7,880 bases of DNA. Source: Candidatus Dadabacteria bacterium RIFCSPHIGHO2_12_FULL_53_21. GTDB lineage: Bacteria; Desulfobacterota_D; UBA1144; Nemesobacterales; UBA2774. Made by a program: the position numbers and the translations under genes. The stretch's first letter is position 1. Each line of letters starts with the position of its first letter. Under the pieces are notes generated by a model. That model was not told where the DNA came from and made no database searches. It saw only the letters and a program-made list of their open reading frames with translations. The DNA lies in contig MFCJ01000001.1 in the NCBI GenBank assembly GCA_001775255.1, positions 1 through 7,880 on the forward strand. Reading direction: 5' to 3'. Of this stretch, positions 1 to 5,710 are shown in pieces.

Positions 1-2
1 TC

Positions 3-149
3 TCACGAGGTGATACTAGAGGAAGAAGACCATCTCGCTACCTCTCATTGATTGATGGTAATACACCAGATGAATTATCAAGCTTGGCAATTTCATGGGT
101 AATGGCGTATCTTGCATCGCCAGATAATTTTATAGGTAATCCTAGTTAA
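3..149 (+). CDS. C-terminal fragment of an unrecognised protein (5' end outside window)
   Basis: An open frame enters from the left edge and runs 48 codons to a TAA at 147-149. It is the longest open frame at this end on either strand. The translated tail ends in WVMAYLASPDNFIGNPS, after a basic stretch (RGRRPSRYLSLIDG). I recognise no family. The last part is mostly hydrophobic or neutral and could be a C-terminal helix. The stretch is visibly more AT-rich than the genes to its right, with codons such as TTA, AAT, ATA and GAT, so it may have a different history from its neighbours. Its end faces the end of the - strand membrane-protein gene, 54 bases away, so the two are convergent. The start lies outside the window. 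It could also be a chance open frame; its coding status rests only on being open and protein-like. Confidence 0.35.
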   Translation, partial: SRGDTRGRRPSRYLSLIDGNTPDELSSLAISWVMAYLASPDNFIGNPS

Positions 150-181
150 TCTAAAATCCAGCGGTCTTTGACGGGCTTCGG

Positions 182-195
182 GCCGACCTCTCGGC
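182..195. other. Small hairpin between convergent gene ends
   Basis: GCCGA (182-186) and TCGGC (191-195) form a five-base-pair stem with a CCTC loop in the short gap between the two convergent genes. Neither strand has a T-run right after it, so it is at best a weak terminator. A 10-base direct repeat, GGGCTTCGGG, lies at 173-182 and again at 228-237; the second copy falls in the end of the membrane-protein gene. Confidence 0.25.
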
Positions 196-203
196 GTGGG
201 AAT

Positions 204-734
204 TTACCGATTCGATGACTCGGATCCGGGCTTCGGGTGTTTATAGGAAAGGTATAACAATATAAAACCTACTGCGGGGAGTATAATGTCTGTCGGCAGG
301 ACCAGCCCTACATTGCCGGGCGAGAAATTATGCGCAGCTATCATTTGATAGATATGGCCCCCTGCTGCGCCCAGCGAGAAAACGGCCGGAGGGATGTATG
401 TGGCGACACGGAAGGGTAATCCCGCCCGGAACGCCATCAAACCGACGATCCCTATCCCGAGGCTCGCAAAACCCACCTCCGCCTGAAACGGGCTCTGCTC
501 CCAGCCGATAAACCGCGCGGCCATATCTCCGAAAAAAACATGAAAAACGAAATTGACCAGGTTGTTTATGCCTATCGCGAAAAGCATGTAATAAGAAAGT
601 AGGGCCTCGGCAATCAAGTTCGTAGAGCGGGGCTTCGGTTTATTTATGATCGACAGGAATCCCGCGATCAGGCCTATGATCAGCAAGGTCAGGAAATAAT
701 TCCCGACGACTAGGGTAATAATGTTTCTAACCAT
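204..734 (-). CDS. Polytopic membrane protein, probably DUF6790 family
   Basis: This 176-residue integral membrane protein has about five hydrophobic segments: roughly residues 5-30, 40-68, 85-103, 108-133 and 142-163. The tail (KHPKPGSESSNR) is hydrophilic and probably cytoplasmic. Conserved-looking loops are FFGDMAARFIGWEQSPFQAEVGFA (residues 68-90) and GGHIYQM followed by HNFSPGN (126-141). From memory this pattern matches uncharacterised bacterial membrane proteins filed as DUF6790; that name needs a profile search, but the membrane topology is plain. No reaction or partner is known. The start gives a short N-terminus leading straight into the first helix, as expected, but no good ribosome binding site precedes it. 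The gene stands alone: about 490 bases, filled partly by repeats, separate it from the next upstream - strand gene. No catalytic motif is visible. A transport or small-molecule-sensing role would be a guess. Confidence 0.7.
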   Translation of the reverse strand: MVRNIITLVVGNYFLTLLIIGLIAGFLSIINKPKPRSTNLIAEALLSYYMLFAIGINNLVNFVFHVFFGDMAARFIGWEQSPFQAEVGFASLGIGIVGLMAFRAGLPFRVATYIPPAVFSLGAAGGHIYQMIAAHNFSPGNVGLVLPTDIILPAVGFILLYLSYKHPKPGSESSNR

Positions 735-803
735 ATCGATCTAAGCGGACAGGCGTCTATACGTGTTAATAAAATATAGTCCCGGTTCACCATAAAATAA
801 AGC

Positions 804-840
804 TACCCCCTCACCCTATCCCTATAGGGGAGAGGGAAAT
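804..840. repeat. Intergenic palindromic repeat, copy 1 (CCCCTCACCCT type)
   Basis: It starts TACCCCCTCACCCT and ends GGGGAGAGGGAA. The arms CCCTATCCC (814-822) and GGGAGAGGG (828-836) pair with one mismatch around a five-base loop. It is the same element as 929-971, with a shorter middle. It carries no gene. Mobile or REP-like intergenic elements of this form are common in environmental bacterial genomes; whether it acts in transcription or RNA stability cannot be told from sequence. Confidence 0.8.
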
Positions 841-855
841 AAAAGAAAAGGCGAG

Positions 856-876
856 ATGCTGAAACAAGTTCAGCAT
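856..876. repeat. Palindromic repeat, ATGCTGAA / TTCAGCAT hairpin
   Basis: A perfect eight-base inverted repeat (856-863 and 869-876) with a five-base loop. It belongs to a different repeat family from its neighbours. The pattern 'gatgctgaa..ttcagcatgac' is familiar to me as a dispersed intergenic repeat in environmental bacterial genomes. It contributes to the spurious open frame running through this region. Confidence 0.75.
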
Positions 877-888
877 GACAGATTGTGG

Positions 889-913
889 ATTCCCGATGAA
901 GGAGTTCGGGAAT
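889..913. repeat. Palindromic repeat, ATTCCCGA / TCGGGAAT hairpin
   Basis: A perfect eight-base inverted repeat (889-896 and 906-913) with a nine-base loop, followed by GAC. It lies 12 bases after the preceding hairpin, so the two probably travel as one composite unit. Confidence 0.75.
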
Positions 914-928
914 GACAAGGAATTAAGG

Positions 929-971
929 TACCCCCTCACCCTTCACCCTCTCCCTCGGAGGGGAGAGGGAA
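929..971. repeat. Intergenic palindromic repeat, copy 2 (CCCCTCACCCT type)
   Basis: A second copy of the element at 804-840. It shares TACCCCCTCACCCT at the left and GGGGAGAGGGAA at the right, but has a longer centre. Here the stem is perfect: CCCTCTCCC (946-954) pairs with GGGAGAGGG (961-969) across a six-base loop. Both copies point the same way and bracket the two different hairpins between them, which suggests nested or sequential insertion. Confidence 0.85.
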
Positions 972-1024
972 TTGAAAGAAAGGGGCGAACGGGCGGCGGG
1001 TCGCCGGGACATGCGGGGGTAATA

Positions 1025-1060
1025 CCCGTTCAACCCTTCGACAGGCTCAGGGCGAACGGG
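1025..1060. repeat. Palindromic repeat, CCCGTTC...GAACGGG type
   Basis: The outer arms CCCGTTC (1025-1031) and GAACGGG (1054-1060) pair perfectly. Inside them CCCT (1034-1037) and AGGG (1049-1052) add a second stem around the core CTTCGACAGGCTCAG. This 'CCCTTCGACAGGCTCAGGGC' motif is one of the commonest dispersed intergenic repeats I know from environmental bacterial assemblies. It is the fourth repeat family within 260 bases. Confidence 0.8.
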
Positions 1061-1201
1061 GCGGGATTTGTTGCCGGTTTAAGCAGAAGAGGTACGGAAG
1101 GATCGTATATGAGCGCAGATTCTGCGCCTCAGTGCGAACGGGTTGGGGATAGTTGCGGGTATTGGAAAGCATGGGAGTGCAGAGGAGTTGGAAGGGACCG
1201 T
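1061..1201. other. Gene-free stretch between repeats and methyltransferase
   Basis: Nothing convincing is seen here. The open frame that crosses it (875-1222, + strand) is mostly translated repeat sequence, with no protein-like composition, no ribosome binding site and no recognisable domain. With the repeats, it completes the roughly 490-base gap between the membrane-protein gene and the methyltransferase gene. Confidence 0.6.
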
Positions 1202-1224
1202 AAAATCACACAATGTGTGTGATT
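1202..1224 (-). terminator. Hairpin terminator after the methyltransferase gene
   Basis: AATCACACA (1204-1212) and TGTGTGATT (1216-1224) form a perfect nine-base stem with a three-base loop, starting four bases past the stop codon on the - strand. Read in that direction, the stem runs into a short T-run (ATTTTA). The stem is AT-rich and the T-run short, so termination may be partial, but the position fits the end of a typA-methyltransferase transcript. Confidence 0.6.
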
Positions 1225-1227
1225 GTT

Positions 1228-1830
1228 TCAGGGCCGCACGGCCTTGCGCCACTCAAGCAGCCTGTTATTCGCGGGCATTTCGTGGTCGTTGACAAGCTTC
1301 AACCCTATTTTTTCTGCAAGTGAATTCACCCACTCGAAGTCGCGTATGGCGCTCTGGGGGTTTTGCCCGCGGAGCCAGGCGTCAAATTTCTCGTTGCTCT
1401 CGCTCGTATATTTCCCATTGTAATTGAATGGTCCGTATATGCACAGAGTCCCTCCATTCCGAAGCACAGGCTCCATACCGTCGAACATGCACTCGTCCTT
1501 CGACTTGGCCATTATGTGAAGCGTGTTCGCCGAAAAAATTGCATCCGCTTCCCCCACGGGCCACATTGCGTCAGAAACGTTCAGAACGACCGGCTCCTTG
1601 ATGTTAGGGAGCTTCGCTTCATCGAACCAGAGCTTCATTCCCGGTATGTTGTCCGGCAGATCGGAAGGCTGCCATATCAGATGGGGGAGGTTACGCGCGA
1701 AGTGTACGGCGTGCTGCCCGGTCCCGCTCCCGATCTCCAATACGAGCGCGGCCTCGCCAAACGCTTCCTTTAATACGCGGAGTATGGGTTCTTTATTATT
1801 CTCGCAGGACTGGCTGAACGGCTTTTCCAT
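1228..1830 (-). CDS. DUF938 family SAM-dependent methyltransferase (METTL26-like)
   Basis: This 200-residue protein is a class I S-adenosylmethionine methyltransferase. The N-terminal signature KPFSQSCENNKEPILRVL (residues 3-20) is typical of DUF938, whose animal member is METTL26. The SAM-binding glycine loop LEIGSGTGQHAVHFA follows (31-45), then the acidic-loop region WQPSDLP (53-59), the motif SANTLHIMA (100-108) and the post-core stretch GPFNYNGKYTSESNEKFDAWL (133-153), all family hallmarks. Length matches the family. The substrate is unknown; the protein should be cytosolic. The start is chosen because the family signature begins three residues in, although no clear ribosome binding site precedes it. 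It lies 53 bases downstream of typA on the same strand with no terminator between, so co-transcription is likely, and a hairpin follows its stop. No key residue appears to be missing. Confidence 0.92.
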   Translation of the reverse strand: MEKPFSQSCENNKEPILRVLKEAFGEAALVLEIGSGTGQHAVHFARNLPHLIWQPSDLPDNIPGMKLWFDEAKLPNIKEPVVLNVSDAMWPVGEADAIFSANTLHIMAKSKDECMFDGMEPVLRNGGTLCIYGPFNYNGKYTSESNEKFDAWLRGQNPQSAIRDFEWVNSLAEKIGLKLVNDHEMPANNRLLEWRKAVRP

Positions 1831-1883
1831 CGGAGTTTACAGCTTACGTTCACGTGCCGGGATACGGTTGCGTGTTTCAAAAA

Positions 1884-3713
1884 TCACTGGCCGTATTTCT
1901 TCTCACGCTTGAGCTCGATCTCCCTTTTCGTGGCGGCGAGCTCGAATTTGCGGAGCCTCTGGCTCTGCGGGGTTATCTCGACCAGCTCGTCCTCGGCGAT
2001 GAACTCTATCGCCTGATCGAGGGATAACGGTCTCGGCGGCCTGAGAACCACAGTCGTCTCGGCGGTGGAGCTCCTCATGTTGGTGAGCTTCTTCTCCTTC
2101 GTGATGTTGACGTTCAGGTCCCCGCTCCTGTTCCTTTCGCCTACGGTCATCCCCTCATAGACGTCGGTCCCGATGTCGACGAATAACTCACCCCTGTCGG
2201 CCATCGAGAGGCACGCGTAAGTGGTCACCTTGCCGCTTCTATCGGACACGAGCGCGCCCGTTGACCTCTGGGGGATGGGGCCATACCACGGCTCGTACCC
2301 TTCGAATAGCGTATTGATGACGCCCGAGCCCTTTGTAACTATCTGGAACTGGCTCCTGAAACCGATGAGCCCTCTCGACGGGATTAGGAACTCTATATCC
2401 ACCCTCCCGTTCCCGTTGTTGCGGAGGTTTTCCATGCGCCCCTTCCTCGACGAGATAGCCTCCGTTATGGCTCCCACGAACGCCTCGGGCACGTCCACGA
2501 AAATACGCTCGACGGGCTCTGTTACCTTTCCGTTCTCCATCCTGGTCAACACCCTCGGCTTCGAGACCATGAATTCATATCCTTCCCGCCTCATCATCTC
2601 TATCAGGACGACCATCTGGAGCTCTCCGCGCCCCGATACCTCGAAGGCGTCGGCCCTTTCCGTCTCCTTGACTTCGATGGCGACGTTCCCGAGCTTCTCC
2701 CTGAGGAGCCTGTCCCGCAAATGGCGGGAGGTGAGGAATTTCCCCTCCTTGCCCGCGAAAGGGCTGTTATTGACGTAGAAGATCATCGAGATCGTGGGCT
2801 CGTCCACCTTTATGCGCTCGAGCGGTACGGGGTTCTCGAGGTTCGATATCGTATCGCCGATCTTGACGTCGTCCTCGCCCGCAATGGACGCAATATCGCC
2901 CGCTTCGACCCGCTCCACCTGGGTCTTCTGGAGCCCGGAGAAGGTGTAGAGGACAGAAATCTTGATAGGGGTGTTTACGCCCCCTTCACCGCAGAGGGCG
3001 TAGCTCTTGTTGGATTCGAGCAGCCCGTTCATAAGCCTCCCTATCGCTATCCTTCCCACGTAATTGTCGTAGTCGAGGTTCGTAACCAGGAATTGTGTAA
3101 CGCTGCCGTCCCCGATCTCGGGACCGGGTATCGCTGAAATTATAGTATCGAAGAGCGGGAGAAGGTTAGTAGAATCCTCTCCCAGGTCATGCCGGGCGGA
3201 TCCTATCTTGGCATTGGTGTAAATAATCGGGAATTCGATCTGCTCCTCGTCCGCGTCGAGCTCGATAAAGAGGTCGTAGACCTCGTTAATCACCTCGGCG
3301 GGGCGGGCGTCGCTCCTGTCAATCTTGTTGATAACCAGTATTATGGGGAGTTTTTTCTGGAGCGCCTTCTTTACGACGAAACGCGTCTGGGGAAGCGGCC
3401 CTTCGCTCGCGTCGACGAGAAGAAGCGCGCCGTCCACCATATTGAGACTCCTCTCTACCTCGCCGCCGAAGTCGGCGTGCCCGGGGGTGTCCACTATATT
3501 TATTTTTATACCTTTATAAAGAACCGCGGTGTTTTTAGCCATTATTGTAATTCCGCGCTCCTTCTCAAGGTCCATCGAATCCATAACCCTTTCTGCAACG
3601 ACCTGATTATCGCGGAATATGCCGCTCTGCTTGAGCATGGCATCGACGAGCGTTGTCTTCCCGTGATCGACGTGAGCTATGATCGCAATATTTCTGATAC
3701 TTTCGTTTCTCAT
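1884..3713 (-). CDS. typA: Ribosome-associated translational GTPase TypA/BipA
   Basis: This 609-residue protein is of normal length for TypA (BipA), a translational GTPase related to EF-G and LepA that binds the ribosome and helps 50S assembly and growth under cold or other stress. The GTPase motifs are intact: AHVDHGKT (13-20, G1), RGITI (53-57, G2), DTPGH (75-79, G3) and NKID (129-132, G4). The beta-barrel domain and the EF-G-like domain with GRGELQMVVLIEMMRREGYEF follow. The TypA-specific C-terminal domain carries KKLTNMRSS and the closing DELVEITPQSQRLRK. The start gives the usual N-terminus (RNESIRNIAIIAHVDHGKT). An AGGAG lies upstream, but about 15 bases away, farther than optimal. It heads a likely two-gene transcript with the methyltransferase gene and is divergent from the sigma-factor gene. 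No truncation or frameshift is seen. Confidence 0.97.
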   Translation of the reverse strand: MRNESIRNIAIIAHVDHGKTTLVDAMLKQSGIFRDNQVVAERVMDSMDLEKERGITIMAKNTAVLYKGIKINIVDTPGHADFGGEVERSLNMVDGALLLVDASEGPLPQTRFVVKKALQKKLPIILVINKIDRSDARPAEVINEVYDLFIELDADEEQIEFPIIYTNAKIGSARHDLGEDSTNLLPLFDTIISAIPGPEIGDGSVTQFLVTNLDYDNYVGRIAIGRLMNGLLESNKSYALCGEGGVNTPIKISVLYTFSGLQKTQVERVEAGDIASIAGEDDVKIGDTISNLENPVPLERIKVDEPTISMIFYVNNSPFAGKEGKFLTSRHLRDRLLREKLGNVAIEVKETERADAFEVSGRGELQMVVLIEMMRREGYEFMVSKPRVLTRMENGKVTEPVERIFVDVPEAFVGAITEAISSRKGRMENLRNNGNGRVDIEFLIPSRGLIGFRSQFQIVTKGSGVINTLFEGYEPWYGPIPQRSTGALVSDRSGKVTTYACLSMADRGELFVDIGTDVYEGMTVGERNRSGDLNVNITKEKKLTNMRSSTAETTVVLRPPRPLSLDQAIEFIAEDELVEITPQSQRLRKFELAATKREIELKREKKYGQ

Positions 3714-4081
3714 ATGAATTTATTCTTTCTCCTCAGTATCTAATGATTATTTATAAAATCGCCGAGCCTTAAATATACACTACACCGAGAGATATGCAGG
3801 AAATCCGGAAAATCCGCCGACCCGGGAGGGAACCGCCCGAATCTATCTTTAGCCTGAATCTTATGTAGTCAGCCGCTGGCCTTTTTAAATAATTTAATCA
3901 TGCCGGGCGGTTTATTCAATACCGGGTTCTTTACGTATATTTATACTCACATGAAAAGCAGGTCTGAATAATACTCGAGCTTCTTATAAAATAATGCTGT
4001 GCTCTAATCCATTCGAAGCAGCGAATAAGTAAGTGAGCGGGCTTTTATCAGCGTATTGACTTGTATTTTGGCTTTGTCTGA

Positions 4082-4126
4082 TGTTTAGTATTTAATTGTG
4101 ATATAATTCATTACAAATACTAAACA
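4082..4126. promoter_or_regulatory. Perfect 12-base inverted repeat, candidate operator of the sigma operon
   Basis: TGTTTAGTATTT (4082-4093) and AAATACTAAACA (4115-4126) are exact reverse complements separated by 21 bases. The arm centres are 33 bases apart, close to three helical turns, so both would face the same side of the DNA. An extended -10 lies between them. The stem is AT-rich with a long loop and no following T-run, so a protein-binding site fits better than a terminator. The right arm lies about 37 bases before the sigma-factor start codon. Confidence 0.6.
4099..4107 (+). promoter_or_regulatory. Extended -10 promoter element for the sigma operon
   Basis: TGATATAAT is a full match to the TGnTATAAT extended -10, so a housekeeping-type promoter would start near 4114 and give a leader of about 49 bases. 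No good -35 sits 16-18 bases upstream (TTGACT at 4056-4061 is too far), which extended -10 promoters tolerate. It lies exactly between the arms of the 12-base inverted repeat, so a dimeric or tetrameric regulator there could block it. Confidence 0.5.
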
Positions 4127-4162
4127 AATGACATTTCTCGATCCGTACAACCGATACGATAT

Positions 4163-4780
4163 ATGAGTCCTTCAGCTCCAAATGTAGGTTCTCATGCCGC
4201 AAAAAAACAGCATGAACTCAGGGATTTGATTACCCGGATCTCAGAGGGCGACGAGGACGCAATGAGAACATTTTATAAGCAGACGGTCAACCTTGTATAC
4301 GGTATGGCTTACAGGGTAATTTCGAATACCCACGAAGCCGAGGAGGTGGCGCTCGAGGTGTTTATGCAGGTCTGGAGGAACGCTTCAAACTATAATTCCG
4401 AACTCAGCGAGCCGCTGACCTGGCTTCTAATGATCACAAAGAGGCGTGCGATAGACAGAAAGAGGAATATTTCAAAAAAATTAATTACAGAGGAAATATT
4501 TGACGAGAACACGGCTGGTACGGAGGACAACGCCGAGCTTTCTTATATCGCCGGGCAGAAAAGGGAAATCGTCCGGAACGCCCTCGATCAGCTTACGCAG
4601 AAACAGAAACGCGTCATCGAGTTCTCTTACTATTACCAGATGAGCCACAGCGAGATCGCCGAGCACCTGGATATGCCCGTAGGGTCGGTCAAGAGCACGA
4701 TAAGGGTTGCGATGGTAAAACTGAGAAATATAATAAAAAAGGCTGAAAGGAAATACGATCATGACCCGAAAATACACTAA
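4163..4780 (+). CDS. ECF-type RNA polymerase sigma factor, SigK-like
   Basis: This 205-residue sigma-70 family protein has only regions 2 and 4, as in extracytoplasmic-function (ECF) sigma factors. Region 2 spans about residues 37-103, including YGMAYRVISNTHEAEEVALEVFMQVWRNA and TWLLMITKRRAIDRKR. Region 4 spans about 138-191, with the helix-turn-helix MSHSEIAEHLDMPVGSVKSTIR. The region-2 wording (EVFMQVWRNASNYNSE, LTWLL, RRAIDR) closely resembles mycobacterial SigK as I recall it. It should direct RNA polymerase to a small stress regulon and be held inactive by the next gene's product. In this frame the ATG at 4163 is the only normal start downstream of a stop at 4121-4123 that keeps region 2 whole. 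No ribosome binding site is visible, so initiation is weak or the transcript nearly leaderless. It overlaps the anti-sigma gene by 20 bases. Confidence 0.95.
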   Translation: MSPSAPNVGSHAAKKQHELRDLITRISEGDEDAMRTFYKQTVNLVYGMAYRVISNTHEAEEVALEVFMQVWRNASNYNSELSEPLTWLLMITKRRAIDRKRNISKKLITEEIFDENTAGTEDNAELSYIAGQKREIVRNALDQLTQKQKRVIEFSYYYQMSHSEIAEHLDMPVGSVKSTIRVAMVKLRNIIKKAERKYDHDPKIH

Positions 4781-5345
4781 GGACGAAATCAGGGACCTCG
4801 CGGCTTCTTACGCGCTCGGGAACCTGGGCGATGCGGAAAAGAAGGAGTTCGAGGAGCTGCTCCGGGAAAGGGACGGGTCTATAGAAAAGGAGCTTAAAAC
4901 TTTCACCGAAGTGGTCGAGTACCTCCTCTACGATGCCGCTCCGCTGCAAGTGCCCGCGGGGCTCGAAGGGCGTCTTTTCGCCAAGATTAAGAAGGAGAAA
5001 CGCAAAAAGAATACCGATGATGGGTTTTTATACGTCCGGAACGACGAAGGGGAATGGGTCGAGATAATGAATGGGGTAAAGATCAAGAACCTGTACCGTA
5101 ACCCCGAGAGGAATTATGCGACCCTTCTCGTAAAGATGGACCCCGGGGCTACATTCCCTGACCACGTACATACCGATACCGAAGAATGTTATGTTATTGA
5201 AGGCGACCTGAAAATGGGCGGAAGGGTTTTCGGGAAAGGCGATTATATCCGCGCTGAAGCGCACAGCACTCACGAAAGCATCTCTACTGAAAACGGCTGC
5301 TTCTTATTGATAGCCGCTTCGGAAGAAAACGAGATGCTCGTTTAA
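4761..5345 (+). CDS. Cupin-type (ChrR-like) anti-sigma factor without the zinc motif
   Basis: This 194-residue soluble protein is encoded directly behind, and overlapping, the sigma gene, the classic place for its antagonist. The N-terminal part (about 5-55: IRDLAASYALGNLGDAEKKEFEELL) matches the helical anti-sigma domain seen in RskA and ChrR proteins, but has no HxxxCxxC zinc motif. A basic linker (76-84) follows. The C-terminal part (about 88-190) is a cupin barrel: PGATFPDHVHTDTEECYVIEG gives likely metal ligands H135, H137 and E141 or E142, and H171 (HSTHES, 168-173) is the fourth. There is no membrane helix, so it should act in the cytoplasm, with the cupin as sensor, perhaps of oxidants or a bound ligand. 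In Rhodobacter, ChrR releases its sigma factor on singlet-oxygen stress; the signal here is unknown. The ATG at 4761 has AAGG ten bases upstream, and the overlap suggests translational coupling. Confidence 0.88.
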   Translation: MTRKYTKDEIRDLAASYALGNLGDAEKKEFEELLRERDGSIEKELKTFTEVVEYLLYDAAPLQVPAGLEGRLFAKIKKEKRKKNTDDGFLYVRNDEGEWVEIMNGVKIKNLYRNPERNYATLLVKMDPGATFPDHVHTDTEECYVIEGDLKMGGRVFGKGDYIRAEAHSTHESISTENGCFLLIAASEENEMLV

Positions 5346-5459
5346 TTCCGCTATTAAACATTGGGCATCCCCTATAATATTACGCTTCAGCGATTTACTG
5401 CCTCCGTTCGACTTAAAAACGCCGACGGCAAAATCGACTCCGGGATAACAAATTAAATG

Positions 5460-5488
5460 TGATCCGCATTCCGATTTTGTCCGTATAA
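5460..5488 (+). promoter_or_regulatory. Candidate ECF-type promoter for the fasciclin gene
   Basis: TGATCC (5460-5465) followed after 15 bases by CCGTAT (5481-5486) resembles the published mycobacterial SigK consensus as I remember it (CCATCC, 16-17 bases, CCGAAT). TGATCC is also the -35 of the Rhodobacter RpoE/ChrR system, with TATAA 18 bases on (5484-5488). Either reading would put the start near 5495 and give a leader of over 200 bases. A related GATCCG-CCGAT string lies at 4140-4155 just before the sigma start, too close to the start codon to serve as a -35 in the same way. Confidence 0.35.
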
Positions 5489-5696
5489 CTGAAAGAGCGT
5501 AATTACTAACCTAACAATGGAATGCCGTTGCGGCCGCAACTCCGCGTACGATTTATATTATATACTGATTGCATATAACATATATCTTTATAATATGGCG
5601 TACCCTTATTATTTCTTTTCTCGAAATATATATTTCCTGATTAAAAGAGATCCAAAAAAAATCATTCCCCGTATAAATATTCAAATTCAAAATTTC

Positions 5697-5705
5697 AAGG
5701 AGGTG
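5697..5705 (+). promoter_or_regulatory. Strong ribosome binding site of the fasciclin gene
   Basis: AAGGAGGTG is a near-perfect Shine-Dalgarno sequence five bases before the ATG at 5711. It fixes this start and marks the gene for high expression, in contrast to the sigma and PilZ genes, which have no visible site. Confidence 0.9.
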
Positions 5706-5710
5706 CAGAA

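Larger units (their letters stand above)
3714..4162. other. Divergent control region between typA and the sigma-factor gene
   Basis: A gene-free stretch of 449 bases that must hold promoters for both typA (leftward) and the sigma operon (rightward). It is AT-rich on the right. Structures seen: a perfect nine-base inverted repeat AACCGCCCG (3831-3839) and CGGGCGGTT (3904-3912) 64 bases apart, which would lie in the typA leader if transcription starts beyond it; and the 12-base inverted repeat at 4082-4126 described separately. No tRNA, small gene or clear terminator was found. No typA promoter could be assigned with confidence. Confidence 0.6.
5346..5710. other. Long leader/control region before the fasciclin gene
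   Basis: A 365-base stretch without a convincing gene; it turns strongly AT-rich after about 5550. It holds two perfect 14-base palindromes: GTTGCGGCCGCAAC (5527-5540) and GAAATATATATTTC (5623-5636). It also holds a possible ECF promoter, the element TTACTAACC (5503-5511), and a TATAAT at 5589-5594 with no matching -35. No strong terminator follows the anti-sigma gene, so read-through into the fasciclin gene is possible. The 68-codon frame at 5517-5723 looks accidental: it overlaps the fasciclin start, has no ribosome binding site and is rich in Tyr and Ile from AT-rich DNA. Confidence 0.6.

Noticed and set aside
804..1060. Possible CRISPR array
   Set aside because: The repeats differ from one another, are palindromic and are not spaced regularly; no cas gene is in view.
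875..1222. 115-codon open frame on the + strand
   Set aside because: It is built mostly from the palindromic repeats, has no ribosome binding site and no protein-like composition.
1363..1912. Open frames on the + strand opposite the methyltransferase gene
   Set aside because: They are antisense shadows of a gene with clear family motifs.
2221..3743. Several long open frames (138-185 codons) on the + strand opposite typA
   Set aside because: They lie antisense within a clearly real, intact typA gene. Low stop frequency in GC-richer coding DNA explains them, and their products show no domain.
4082..4126. 12-base inverted repeat read as a rho-independent terminator or transposon end
   Set aside because: It has a 21-base loop, an AT-rich stem, no T-run and no transposase or target duplication nearby; it brackets a promoter element instead.
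5346..5450. Terminator after the anti-sigma gene
   Set aside because: Only tiny hairpins (for example CGCT-TC-AGCG and GCCG-A-CGGC) are present, none followed by a proper T-run.
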